Shown: positions 27,447-36,130, counted from the stretch's first letter. The stretch is DNA of 64,000 bases from Martinezella hainanensis (GCF_900094555.1 NZ_FMAC01000015.1:1-64000), one strand, 5' to 3'. Numbers and translations are program-made. Notes: a model not told the origin generated them from the letters alone.

Positions 27447-27899
27447 ATGGTCACCATGGTCGGCAATGAAGGCAGCATCGAAAAGCTCGTAAAGGATCTA
27501 TTGTATCTCGAGCACGACGCCATCGCGGCATACGACTCCTGCATCAACCGGCTCGACGACAAGCAGCTCAGTGCGCAGATCGCTACGTTCAAGCAAGATC
27601 ATCTGCAGCATGTCGAAGTTCTGACCGAGATGGCTCGCACACTGGGTATCGAAGCGCCGACCGAGGGCGACATGAAGGAGATGCTGACGACTGGGAAGAT
27701 CGCGCTCGCCGACCTTATGGGCGACGCGGCCATTCTCAAGGCTATGAAGACCAACGAGGACGATACGGTCACCGCATACTAGCGCGCGTCCCGCCACGAA
27801 GACGCGATCCCCGAGTCGAAGGCGTTCTTCATGAAGGCGCATCAGGACGAAGAGCGCCATCGGGCGTGGATAAGCACGACTGCCGACACGCTATCTTGA
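27447..27899 (+). pseudogene. Ferritin-like protein interrupted by an in-frame TAG
   Basis: The ATG at 27447 follows AAAGGAATGCGTT. The frame encodes a four-helix ferritin-like domain (VKDLLYLEHDAIAAYDSCIN; FKQDHLQHVEVLTEMARTLG) with Glu/His pairs typical of a diiron or DUF2383-type fold. A TAG at 27780-27782 stops it after TVTAY, yet the same frame continues, without shift, through RASRHEDA and HQDEERHRAW to a stop at 27897. GAG to TAG is the simplest explanation. The third and fourth helices are lost, so the short product is probably inactive. Confidence 0.75.
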
Positions 27900-28051
27900 A
27901 AATGACGGCCTGCGATCGCATCTAAGGGTCACCACCGAAACGCCCGACCCGGTAACGCGACATGACTGTCGCCGTCTGCGGTCGCGCGGTGACGAGGGCG
28001 CTCCGTCATGAAGACGTCGAGCGCCCTCTGTGTGTTTACGGCAAGGTCTTT

Positions 28052-28645
28052 ATGGTCACAAAGTCGCTCGTCATCTTCCTGCACGGCATCGGCGCGTCCG
28101 GCGCGCAGCTCATGCCGCTGGCTTCCTCTTGGCGCGCCGGCCTGCCGAATACGCGGTTCGCTGCCCCTGACGCGCCCATGCATCATCGCTACGGGCACCA
28201 ATGGTTCTCGACGGAAGGCAACCCGCTTGATCCAGCGAAGGTCATGGCCGCCCGAAACGCTTTCGACCGTATGATGAACGACATCGTCCGACGCGAGGGA
28301 TTCGCCGACGCCCATGACAGCATTGCTTTCATTGGTGTCTCACAGGGTGCGATCGTGGCCCTTGACGCGGTCGCCTCGGGCCGCTGGCAGGTCGGGGCGC
28401 TTGTTGCTTTCGCCGGGCTCCTACCGCCGCAGCCCATTTCGCCGTTAAGCAAAGGCACGCCGGTCCTCCTCGTGCACGGTCAGGCCGACAGGACGATCCC
28501 CGCCGCGGCTTCGACGCTGGCCGCCGCACAACTTGGAGCCGCGGGCTTCGACGTTGAGCTCGATGTGGAGCCGGGTGTCGGACACACGATTTCGAGCGCC
28601 GGCGCTCAGAGGGCGTTATCTTTCCTGAAGAAGTCGCTCCTTTAG
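28052..28645 (+). CDS. Alpha/beta hydrolase, carboxylesterase type (197 aa)
   Basis: LVIFLHGIGASGAQL is the first strand with the oxyanion HG motif, GVSQGA the nucleophile elbow (Ser), GQADRTIP the acid Asp, and VGHTIS the His, completing the triad. The length matches small esterases of the phospholipase/carboxylesterase family. Start ATG at 28052 (with AAGG upstream) is preferred to the longer frame from 27962. The substrate is unknown. Confidence 0.85.
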   Translation: MVTKSLVIFLHGIGASGAQLMPLASSWRAGLPNTRFAAPDAPMHHRYGHQWFSTEGNPLDPAKVMAARNAFDRMMNDIVRREGFADAHDSIAFIGVSQGAIVALDAVASGRWQVGALVAFAGLLPPQPISPLSKGTPVLLVHGQADRTIPAAASTLAAAQLGAAGFDVELDVEPGVGHTISSAGAQRALSFLKKSLL

Positions 28646-28680
28646 ACGAAACCATACGAACATCAGACCGCTTTTCCGTC

Positions 28681-29631
28681 ATGACCGACGAACATCACGA
28701 AGAGGCTGAAGCTAGCGATCCGCCGCAGGAGACCGTCTCCTTCGCCTTCGACCGGATGACCATCGCCAGGTTCCGGGAAGTCTTCCCGAACGCCCGATGG
28801 TCGGACACGTTCCAGGCCTGGACTGTGCCCGGCAAGGCGGCTCGTAAACGTATAGACAAATGGCTCGCCTCAGAGGCGGATCGCAGGACGCCCTACGAAG
28901 AGGAGCGTGGCCGCGACGCCTATGAGTTCGAGCCCATCCTGAGCCCCTACTTGCAGATCTACGACCGCGGCTTCTGCATCAAGACGCCGTTCTCACGGAC
29001 GGTCGTCGACGAACTGCGAAAGATACCCTTTGCCCGATGGAACGGAGACGACAAGGTCTGGGAGGTTCCCTATGCATCCTATGACGATCTTCAGAACCGA
29101 TGGGAGGCCATCGAGGAGGCGGCAAAGCGGGCGGAACCGGACGCACGACGAAAGCGCGCCGAGGCCCGGAAGGGGACTGAGGAAGAGGCGACAGCTAAGC
29201 GAAGGACAGCCGAGCGTAGGAAGAAGCGGCTGCCGGTCCCTAGCGACGACCTTCCTCCGTTAGGTCGGCCTGTGGCTACGACCGCGTTCGGCATTGTCGT
29301 CATCACGGAGATCACGGGAGAACTTGTCGAAGCCGAGGAGGTTGCCGAGCATCATCCAGACGCCGGCGACGAACATGTCTGGGCCGGCTGGCGCACCGCG
29401 ACGCTGGACGAACTCGTTCATACATGGCCCGCGCGAACGAAGCCGGGCGCGTACGAGCAGCTCCGGGGACGAGCACCTGGTGCGGATCGGGGGCGGCGTC
29501 GACTGACTTCGCCTCATTCAAATAGGTGCAAGCAGCACGGCCTCTCCCTCGTCCACGGCGCCGTCACGGCTCCATGTCCAACGGAGCAGAGCGCGATGAT
29601 AGATCCGCTGGAACGCAAATTGCCGGCTTGA
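28681..29631 (+). CDS. HARP-like repeat protein (316 aa)
   Basis: Two similar segments, around residues 18-65 (VSFAFDRMTIARFREVFPNA) and 82-145 (LQIYDRGFCIKTPFSRTVVD, then WNGDDKVWEVPYASYDDL), look like the HARP fold that SMARCAL1 uses for DNA-structure binding. A basic Arg/Lys/Ala linker follows. The final 60 residues are of low-quality composition and may read through a shifted frame, since another frame there looks equally plausible. It starts 36 bases after the esterase. The DNA-binding role is inference. Confidence 0.6.
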   Translation: MTDEHHEEAEASDPPQETVSFAFDRMTIARFREVFPNARWSDTFQAWTVPGKAARKRIDKWLASEADRRTPYEEERGRDAYEFEPILSPYLQIYDRGFCIKTPFSRTVVDELRKIPFARWNGDDKVWEVPYASYDDLQNRWEAIEEAAKRAEPDARRKRAEARKGTEEEATAKRRTAERRKKRLPVPSDDLPPLGRPVATTAFGIVVITEITGELVEAEEVAEHHPDAGDEHVWAGWRTATLDELVHTWPARTKPGAYEQLRGRAPGADRGRRRLTSPHSNRCKQHGLSLVHGAVTAPCPTEQSAMIDPLERKLPA

Positions 29632-29784
29632 CGCATGTCGTATTTCCCCCATCTGTTCCCGCATCATGTTCCACATCGCCCGCAACGCCTAGGCACAAAT
29701 ACGCTGACCGACTGCCGGGCCTTTTCGTGCGTCATCCACCCATCCGTATTGTGCTCACGAGGTGCCATGAAGAGCATTCCCTAG

Positions 29785-30072
29785 GAGAGGCCGCCGGGCG
29801 ATCACGTCCCGCGAAACGAGCTTCCTCGCTTCTACTACCCGCTTGCCACCGTCAAATGTGCCAGGTCTCCAATCCTCCAGAGCCAGGACGCCCGCGACTT
29901 CGCATGCCTTCTCGACGTCCGCCTGATGGCGAACGTCGGCGCCATTAGGTATTCGGCAGAAGTCGACGGACTGCCGGAGCTGATGTCGCTCGGTACATGG
30001 ATCGACATCGGCCGGCCGGTGGCGGACGTCGTCGAGGCGGCGGTCAAGTGGAGACGACATCTTCGGGCCTAG
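29785..30072 (+). pseudogene. Open frame with a protein-like C-terminus but no proper start
   Basis: After a TAG at 29782 the frame stays open to 30072. It reads as a real protein, for example FYYPLATVKCARSPILQSQD, then ARDFACLLDVRL, then GLPELMSLGTWIDIGRPVAD. There is no ATG, GTG or TTG before ATG at 29926, which alone would give 48 residues. It may be the end of a gene broken further upstream. No family is recognised. The 150 bases to its left hold nothing I can call. Confidence 0.35.
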
Positions 30073-30084
30073 GCGGGTCCCGCC

Positions 30085-30387
30085 TCAATGAAGCGTTGTG
30101 CGGCGGGCGACTTTGTCCACCGCCACCTCGACCGTCCCGATCAGGCGGCCGGCCTTTCTGAGCAGGATTTCGCCACGCTCGTCTACGACGAGCTCGTCCG
30201 CCATCTCTTCGATAAGGCTAGCGACTTCCGTCAGACGCTCTGCAAGATCACCGAGATCGAGATGGCTAGCCCGTCTCGCCAGCCGGTGCAGACACTCGGC
30301 GTAGCGCGAGGCGACCATCATACGTGCGCCAACTCGTGATGCTCCGGCGTCGCGGAGGGCAGAAATCTCCTTGTCGCTCCTACTCAT
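30085..30387 (-). CDS. Hypothetical helical protein (100 aa)
   Basis: The ATG at 30387 overlaps the stop of the preceding frame (ATGA) and has a good ribosome site (GGGAGGCGGTC). It is a soluble helical protein with YAECLHRLARRASHLDLGDL and LTEVASLIEEMADELVVDER, probably a short helical bundle. It is coupled to the frameshifted gene at 30384-30706. Function unknown. Confidence 0.6.
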   Translation of the reverse strand: MSRSDKEISALRDAGASRVGARMMVASRYAECLHRLARRASHLDLGDLAERLTEVASLIEEMADELVVDERGEILLRKAGRLIGTVEVAVDKVARRTTLH

Positions 30388-30706
30388 GACCGCCTCCCTG
30401 GCGGTGGCTGCCCATCACGGGGAGCGTCGCCCGCCTCAACGTCCCAACGGTCGTCGAGACTACGAAGAGCTTCGAGGATGTCCTGGCAGCGGATCGGACG
30501 ACGGAAGCCCGGCGGCTTCCTGAGGTCCGGGCGGGAATCGACCGCGAATAGGTCGGAGGCCCATGCTGCCAGGATCGACCGCTTTTCGTAGACGGGGAGC
30601 GCGGTGGCCAGCACGTCGCGCGGATGTTCGTAGCGCTGTCGCCGTCGAAGTAGTTGCCCTGCGGATAGCGCGTGGAGTTTCGGAATTCGTTCCTTTCGAT
30701 CGTCAT
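30384..30706 (-). pseudogene. Small conserved gene broken by a frameshift
   Basis: The ATG at 30706 has a strong site (AGGAGACACGACA). The first part reads MTIERNEFRNSTRYPQGNYF; the fitting continuation (YEHPRDVLATALPVYEKRSI, then LAAWASDLFAVDSRPDL) lies in another frame. The transition is near 30625-30640 and needs one missing base. The intact product would be about 108 residues, resembling small rhizobial proteins with a HPRDVL...KRAILASWASD pattern that I recall without a function. Confidence 0.55.
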
Positions 30707-30831
30707 TGTCGTGTCTCCTGAAAACCTTCAGCAACGGTGCGAAAATCTCGAGGTGCTAAATGAGATTGTTCGTCCGTTTTCCGTGTTCAAGAGGTGCGGG
30801 CGGACTCGCCAAGAAATATTTTTGCGCCGGT

Positions 30832-30948
30832 CTTGAAACCGAAAAAATGCAAAACCAGATCATTTTGCGTCGGTCGCCTGAGAGGGGCCGACAGGAAACG
30901 GAGACGCCGTTTCAGCGTCTCTCCAACTCGCTTTACGGAGGTTTTGGT
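30832..30948 (+). promoter_or_regulatory. Structured hsp20 leader, possible ROSE-type RNA thermometer
   Basis: The region before the hsp20 start contains two stable hairpins: GTCGG...CCGAC (about 30870-30893) and GAGACGC-CGTTTCA-GCGTCTC (30901-30921). A CTCTCC element can pair with the Shine-Dalgarno GGAGG. Rhizobial hsp20 genes are known to use ROSE thermometers in this position. CTTGAA at 30832-30837 resembles an RpoH -35 box. Thermometer function is inferred. Confidence 0.45.
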
Positions 30949-31422
30949 ATGAGAAACGAATTCGACTTCGCACCCCTGTTCCGGTCCAGCATCGGCTTCG
31001 ACCGCGTCTTCAACCTGCTTGCGAACTCCCAGCGGCTGCAGGCGGTCGAGACCTGGCCGCCCTACGACATCGTCAAGACGGCTGAAGACGGCTATCGCAT
31101 TCAGATGGCGGTCGCGGGCTTTGCTGAAGATGATCTCGACATCACGCAGGAGCGCAACGTGCTCGTCGTGAAGGCGCAGAAAGCCGAGGAGACAAACGCG
31201 GGCGAATACCTGCATCGCGGCATTGCCGCCCGCGGCTTCGAACGCCGCTTCGAACTCGCAGATCATGTTCGAGTTGAGAACGCCAGCCTGAAGAACGGGC
31301 TGCTCAGCATCGAGCTGAAGCGTGAGATCCCCGAGGCGATGAAGCCCAGGAAGATCGCGATCGGCGCTGCCGACCCGCAACCCGCTCCGCTTCAGATCGA
31401 AGTTGAAAAGCAGGTCGCATAA
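30949..31422 (+). CDS. Hsp20 small heat-shock protein (157 aa)
   Basis: Start ATG at 30949 with GGAGG eight bases upstream. The alpha-crystallin domain spans about residues 38-140, with PYDIVKTAEDGYRIQMAVAG, LVVKAQKAEE and the ENASLKNGLLSIELKRE block. FERRFELADHVRVE is the family-typical strand before it. The C-terminal tail is Pro-rich. It is an ATP-independent holdase, cytosolic. The longer frame from 30760 lies in the leader and lacks a ribosome site. Confidence 0.93.
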   Translation: MRNEFDFAPLFRSSIGFDRVFNLLANSQRLQAVETWPPYDIVKTAEDGYRIQMAVAGFAEDDLDITQERNVLVVKAQKAEETNAGEYLHRGIAARGFERRFELADHVRVENASLKNGLLSIELKREIPEAMKPRKIAIGAADPQPAPLQIEVEKQVA

Positions 31423-31479
31423 ACAGATCGCAGGGAAAAGTGGAAGCGTCGCGCCGCGGCGCTTCCATGAGGAGGATTT

Positions 31480-31746
31480 ATGCGGCACATCACCCCCCAG
31501 CGCCTGGACCCCTTCGACGTGCGCGATCTTTCGCAGTGTCAGGAGGTGTTCGATGAACTTCTGGTCAGAGGCGGTATTGCTAAGGACTCCGAGGAGGCGG
31601 CCAGGATCGCGACGATCCTGGTAGAGCTTTATCGCCAAGGGGTTCGGGATCGAGCCCACCTTGCCTCGATGGTGACGGCCGCTCGTGGACTTTTCGCGTC
31701 TGGTCCGGCGACCGATGCAAGTGCTCCCATGTCTGAAACGATCTGA
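31480..31746 (+). CDS. Small hypothetical protein after hsp20 (88 aa)
   Basis: ATG at 31480 after AGGAGGATTT. It is a helical protein starting MRHITPQRLDPFDVRDLSQC, then EEAARIATILVELYRQGVRD. It lies 57 bases after hsp20 and probably shares its transcript and heat control. No family is recognised. Confidence 0.6.
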   Translation: MRHITPQRLDPFDVRDLSQCQEVFDELLVRGGIAKDSEEAARIATILVELYRQGVRDRAHLASMVTAARGLFASGPATDASAPMSETI

Positions 31747-31814
31747 GTCACTGAGCGGCATAACCCTGCCGAGAGCAGTTCGGCGGCGCGGCCTAGGCGG
31801 CCGCCACGACAGCC

Positions 31815-32222
31815 CTAGACGGTTCCGTCGGGGTCAGACGCCAGGGTCTTGACGAGGCCGATGATCGATCTTCGTATGCCTGCGTCCGTGATCTTCGCGA
31901 ACGCACGGTTCAACGCGGCGCCCTCCGATGTGCCGATCATCTTTTCGATGGCTTCGAGTTCCGGCGACTTCTGCGCGGTTCCGTCTACCTGTTCGCCAAG
32001 AAGCGCGGCGGGCGTCGTTCCGAGCAGAGTCGCAATCCCTTGCAGCCTGCTCGCACCGACGCGGTTGGTTCCTTTCTCGTACTTTTGAATCTGCTGGAAG
32101 GTAATGCCCAGACGTTCCCCCAGTGAGGACTGGGAAATGCCGAGGAGCTTACGTCGGCTCCGGATGCGGGCTCCTACCTCCGCATCGAACGCGGTTGCAA
32201 TTGCTCCTTGGTTGCGAGGCAT
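31815..32222 (-). CDS. Xre-type HTH regulator (135 aa)
   Basis: ATG at 32222 after GGAGGAGAATTTC. A Cro/C1-type helix-turn-helix spans about residues 17-70 (LLGISQSSLGERLGITFQQI, then QKYEKGTNRVGASRLQGIA), followed by a helical C-terminus (SEGAALNRAFAKITD). Rhizobial regulators with this organisation are common. The target is unknown; it is divergent from the histidine kinase gene, about 150 bases away, which it might control. Confidence 0.85.
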   Translation of the reverse strand: MPRNQGAIATAFDAEVGARIRSRRKLLGISQSSLGERLGITFQQIQKYEKGTNRVGASRLQGIATLLGTTPAALLGEQVDGTAQKSPELEAIEKMIGTSEGAALNRAFAKITDAGIRRSIIGLVKTLASDPDGTV

Positions 32223-32372
32223 GAAATTCTCCTCCTCCTGTTGCGTCGCACCTTCGCATCGGAGCAGAAGGAAGTCCATGGGATGCGCCCCACCACGGAC
32301 CTAAGTCCGGGGTGGCGGAAAATGGCGCGGAGTTGTTGCATCCGCGTGACTTCGCAGTAGAAAAGGAAGTTG

Positions 32373-33953
32373 ATGGATAGGCGTCACCTTGCTGACGGTA
32401 CTGTATCAGAGGATCACATGGACGACGAGATTGGCGGCACGGCCGACGAAGCGCGGTATCGCACGCTCATCGAGGCGATTACCGACTACGCGATCTACAT
32501 GCTCGATCCGGAGGGCCGGATCACAAGCTGGAATCCAGGCGCAGAGCGGCTGAAAGGCTATACCGAGCAGGAGATAGTGGGACGGCATTTTTCCACGTTC
32601 TACACGGAGGAAGACCGGGCCGACGGTCTCCCCGCACGCGCTCTGGAAGCGGCTGCGAGCGAGGGCCGCTTCGAGCGCGAGGGCTGGCGGCTGCGCAAAG
32701 ACGGGTCCCGCTTCTGGGCGAACGTCATCATCGATCCGATCAGGAACTCCTACGGCGAACTTATCGGGTTTGCGAAGATCACGCGCGACATCAGCGAGAA
32801 GCGGGCCGCGCAGGAAGCGATCTTCCAGGCGCAGAAGATGGAGGCGGTTGGTCAGTTGACCGGCGGACTGGCACACGACTTCAACAACCTCCTGATGGCG
32901 ATCCTCGGCAGCCTCGAGATCGCGAAGAAGAGGGCGGTCCGGCCAGATGTCATTGATCTCATCGACAACGCCATTCAGGGCGCTCAACGTGGAGCCACGT
33001 TGACGCAGCGGCTCCTTGCGTTCTCTCGTCGCCAGGAGCTGCAGCTAGGTCCGGTCGACGTCAAACAGCTCGTCGTCGGCATGACCGAGCTGATGCGCCG
33101 AACGATCGGCCCGGAGATTTTCATCAGTACGGAGTTCTCTTCGGAACTGCCCAGCATACGGACCGACTCCAATCAGCTTGAAAGCGCACTACTCAACCTC
33201 GTGGTAAACGCCCGCGACGCCATGCCCGGCGGCGGCGAAATCACGATCACCGCCGGGCTGCGATACGACCGGCCTGACAGTTCGTCCTTGCCGCCCGGAG
33301 AATACGTCTGCCTTTCGGTCCGCGATCAGGGGGAGGGGATGGATGCGAAGACCCTTGCCAGCGCGACGACGCCCTTCTTCACCACCAAAGGCGTCGGGAA
33401 AGGCACCGGCCTCGGCCTCCCCATGGTGCATGGCCTGATGGCGCAGTCGGGTGGCGCGCTGGTATTGAAGTCCGTCGTGGGCGAGGGAACGACTGCCGAG
33501 CTGTGGCTCCCAGTCGCCGACAAAAGCGAAATGGCGACGATTGCGCCAGTCGCGCCCGAAGTGCCGCTAGAGCCGGCTCCGACGGCGCTGACGGTTCTAG
33601 CCGTCGACGACGACGCGCTGGTTCTCATGAATACGGCCCTCCTGCTCGAGGACCTGGGTATGGAGACCATCCAGGCGTCGTCCGGCGAGGAGGCTCTGGC
33701 AGCGCTGCAGACGGGTGTTCTGCCGGATGTGGTGATAACCGATCATGCGATGCCGAACATGACGGGCGCGCGCCTTTGTCAGGAAATCCGCGCGCGGTAC
33801 CCGACGCTTCCGATCATCCTCGCTACAGGATACGCAGAGCTCCCGGATGGCGTCGGCGATCTTCAGGATGTCGTGCGCCTGTCGAAGCCGTTCAGCCAGG
33901 CACAGTTGTCGCGATCGCTTGCAGAGGCCTGTCAAGGCGGGCGGTGCTTCTAA
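32373..33953 (+). CDS. PAS hybrid histidine kinase with C-terminal receiver (526 aa)
   Basis: The PAS domain is at about residues 28-140 (ITDYAIYMLDPEGRITSWNP; the PAC end is GFAKITRDISEKR). The H-box VGQLTGGLAHDFNN holds the phosphorylated His near 168. The ATPase has NLVVNARDAMPGGG (N-box), VRDQGEGM (G1) and GKGTGLGLPMVHG (G2). A receiver at about 395-520 has VVITDHAMPNMT as phosphoacceptor Asp and VRLSKPF as Lys. No membrane span is seen, so it is cytosolic. A lone receiver lies downstream. The ligand is unknown. Confidence 0.92.
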   Translation: MDRRHLADGTVSEDHMDDEIGGTADEARYRTLIEAITDYAIYMLDPEGRITSWNPGAERLKGYTEQEIVGRHFSTFYTEEDRADGLPARALEAAASEGRFEREGWRLRKDGSRFWANVIIDPIRNSYGELIGFAKITRDISEKRAAQEAIFQAQKMEAVGQLTGGLAHDFNNLLMAILGSLEIAKKRAVRPDVIDLIDNAIQGAQRGATLTQRLLAFSRRQELQLGPVDVKQLVVGMTELMRRTIGPEIFISTEFSSELPSIRTDSNQLESALLNLVVNARDAMPGGGEITITAGLRYDRPDSSSLPPGEYVCLSVRDQGEGMDAKTLASATTPFFTTKGVGKGTGLGLPMVHGLMAQSGGALVLKSVVGEGTTAELWLPVADKSEMATIAPVAPEVPLEPAPTALTVLAVDDDALVLMNTALLLEDLGMETIQASSGEEALAALQTGVLPDVVITDHAMPNMTGARLCQEIRARYPTLPIILATGYAELPDGVGDLQDVVRLSKPFSQAQLSRSLAEACQGGRCF

Positions 33954-34069
33954 GCCGATATGATGGCTACCGGCGTTCCAGTCAGTGGTAGTCTTCGCAG
34001 AAAGGCGTCTTGAATCTCGCGATCGAATCGATTTCTTTGTCGTTGCCGGGCGTCGATCTCCCCCAGAAC

Positions 34070-34093
34070 GGAGCGCCCGGTGCAGGGCGCTCC
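34070..34093. terminator. 9-bp perfect hairpin between kinase and receiver genes
   Basis: GGAGCGCCC pairs with GGGCGCTCC around a GGTGCA loop. It lies about 115 bases past the kinase stop. No T-run follows, so it may be a factor-assisted terminator. The rest of the 33954-34354 gap has no gene that I can see. Confidence 0.55.
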
Positions 34094-34354
34094 GACATGA
34101 CGTCGAGAAGCGTCCTTTTTCTGCTTTTATCAGCCGCTAGATCGGGTGCTTCGAAGCAGGGTTCACTCTGAGGACGGCCAAAGGCTGACGACGTCGTACG
34201 CAGATCGGGGCGTGAGCGACACTAATTCCATCATCAACAACGCGTCCAAGATTGTCCGATAGCGGACGCTTGTTGCGCCACTCTTGATTTCTCGCCTCTC
34301 TTGCTAGCCTACGAAACTTGAACCAGCACTTACCTATCCAACAAAATGCCACCT

Positions 34355-34750
34355 ATGCGAATCCTTATAGTTGAAGACGAGTTTCTAATCGCTCTCGATA
34401 TCGAAGATGCTGTGCAGTCCCTGGGACATGAGGTCGTCGGACCTGCAAACAGCTTTTCCCGAGCCAAAGAACTCGCGCCGGACGTCGACGTCGCGCTTGT
34501 CGACGTTCGCCTGGTCGACGGCGTGACTGGGCCGGACATCGCAGAACATCTGAGCTCGAGCCACGGAGCAACGGTCGTCTTCATGACCGGCAATCCGGAA
34601 GTCGTCCGGGCGAGCACGGCTGCCATCGGCGTGCTGACGAAGCCTTTCAAGTCTGGTCAGGTCGCCGAGGTCGTGCGGTATGCAACCGCGGTCAGACAAG
34701 GTCGTCATCCCGTCCCGCCAGCCGGGCTGGAACTCCTTCCGGCGACCTGA
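34355..34750 (+). CDS. Stand-alone receiver domain (131 aa)
   Basis: Starts MRILIVEDEFLIALDIEDAV with the acidic pair, then ALVDVRLVDG with the phosphoacceptor Asp, TVVFMTGNP with the switch Thr, and VLTKPFKSG with the conserved Lys. No output domain follows. It probably takes part in a phosphorelay with the upstream hybrid kinase. An ATG at 34346 is an alternative; neither start has a strong ribosome site. Confidence 0.88.
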   Translation: MRILIVEDEFLIALDIEDAVQSLGHEVVGPANSFSRAKELAPDVDVALVDVRLVDGVTGPDIAEHLSSSHGATVVFMTGNPEVVRASTAAIGVLTKPFKSGQVAEVVRYATAVRQGRHPVPPAGLELLPAT

Positions 34751-34769
34751 TCGAAGCTGCCCCCGGCGC

Positions 34770-35513
34770 TCAGCCAGTCGCGAGATGCAGCTCGGACGTG
34801 CTCCTCGCAACGATCCGCTCGTATTCCTGTTCGGGACGGCCATAGGACTTGCCCGCATAGTCTTCGAGCCCGGAACGATCCCGGACCGTGATTGCCCCGC
34901 GTTCCGACTTGATCAAGTGAAGACCTTCCAGAACATGGAGGCTTGTCGTCACTCCTGGACGTCGTACGGCGAGCATCAGCGCGATGTAGTCATGGGTGAT
35001 CCGGATGACGTCGCCGTCGATCCGGTCATGGCTCATCAGGATCCAGCGGGCGAGCCGCCGGTCGACGTGGTCAGTGGCATTCGAGAGGGCGGTGTAGGCG
35101 ACCTGCGCCGCAAAGACGTGCGTGAACCTGGCCAAAACCGCTGCAAAGCTCGGTCGAGCGACTACGGCGTTTGAGAACGTCCTGATCGGTACGCGATGGC
35201 CGCCTCCATGCGCCTGCATGACGATTTCGTAGATGCTCCGGTCGTCGCCGACCCCGGCAGCCAACGGCGTGAATCCTTCCCGTCCGAACATGCCCGCCTC
35301 CGCCCGCCTGCCATTTTCAGCGACCACCATGACCGAACCAAAGCCTGACGAAGGGAAGTAGACGTAGTCAATCGGACGCTCGGCACGGGCCATGATGAAC
35401 CCCTGAGGCATTTCGACCTCTTCAAGGGACGGCCTGATCGATGCGAAATCTTGGTCTGAAAGTATGTTGAGAATACGATTGCTGCTGAAGCCTGCGGCGC
35501 TACTGCCGTTCAT
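34770..35513 (-). CDS. Crp/Fnr-family regulator (247 aa)
   Basis: The ATG at 35513 follows GAGGAGGTTCCAGCC. A cyclic-nucleotide-binding beta roll fills the first half (QGFIMARAERPIDYVYFPSS, then EAGMFGREGFTPL). A helix-turn-helix domain of the Crp type sits at the C-terminus (THDYIALMLAVRRPGVTTSL). No Fnr-type iron-sulfur Cys cluster is seen. Rhizobial plasmids carry many such regulators. It is convergent with the receiver gene, with a 19-base gap. Ligand and targets are unknown. Confidence 0.85.
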   Translation of the reverse strand: MNGSSAAGFSSNRILNILSDQDFASIRPSLEEVEMPQGFIMARAERPIDYVYFPSSGFGSVMVVAENGRRAEAGMFGREGFTPLAAGVGDDRSIYEIVMQAHGGGHRVPIRTFSNAVVARPSFAAVLARFTHVFAAQVAYTALSNATDHVDRRLARWILMSHDRIDGDVIRITHDYIALMLAVRRPGVTTSLHVLEGLHLIKSERGAITVRDRSGLEDYAGKSYGRPEQEYERIVARSTSELHLATG

Positions 35514-35700
35514 GGCTGGAACCTCCTCTTGTTGCAAGGGGGGAATGGTCTCCCAGCCGCTCGCACCCTGAAAAGTGGCGAGCGATGAAGCAAACTAGCA
35601 TGTCGCAAGGCTTGAGTCCCACCGAATTGGACAAAAACGACTCGACGCCGGCGAATCAGCTCCCATGTGATTCGCTTGTGACATCGAGAGGTATTGCGTG

Positions 35701-35997
35701 ATGACCACTTCGGAACTGAAAGTCGCTGTCCGTCCGCTTCATGTCGAAATCGACGGTGTGGGTCGGTATCGGCAGGTGTTCTCTGTCGACGACCTGGCCG
35801 CTCTCCTCCTTGGGGGCGGTTGGCCGCAGTCGGCGAAGGCCGATCCAGCATTCCACCGGGCGCTTGCGACATCGCTCGACGCCATGGAGCTGTATATCGA
35901 TCCAGAGACTGCCCGCGAGGCGTTCGTGCGCGCGGCCCACGCGGCTGGAATGCACGTGCTCCCCGACGACATGGCAGAGATGCGGAAGGCCGGTTGA
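35701..35997 (+). CDS. DUF982 protein (98 aa)
   Basis: Start ATG at 35701 (a GTG just before it is in frame). The protein reads VDDLAALLLGGGWPQSAKAD, then FHRALATSLDAMELYIDPE and AREAFVRAAHAAGMHVLPD, the pattern of DUF982, a rhizobial family of unknown function. A terminator-like hairpin follows. Confidence 0.85.
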   Translation: MTTSELKVAVRPLHVEIDGVGRYRQVFSVDDLAALLLGGGWPQSAKADPAFHRALATSLDAMELYIDPETAREAFVRAAHAAGMHVLPDDMAEMRKAG

Positions 35998-36009
35998 CCA
36001 CAAAAGAAG

Positions 36010-36027
36010 GCCCCGCCGGAGCGGGGC
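36010..36027. terminator. Hairpin after the DUF982 gene
   Basis: GCCCCGC-CGGA-GCGGGGC, 13 bases after the DUF982 stop. A stable 7-bp stem without a long T-run. Confidence 0.6.
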
Positions 36028-36130
36028 AGTTGGAGAGTGGCACATCCGGTAAGGACGACACTCGCTCAGTGTAGCATCCCTGCCGCCGCAGACAATTAGT
36101 TCATTAGAGTCTTCGCATGAAGTTTGGAAA

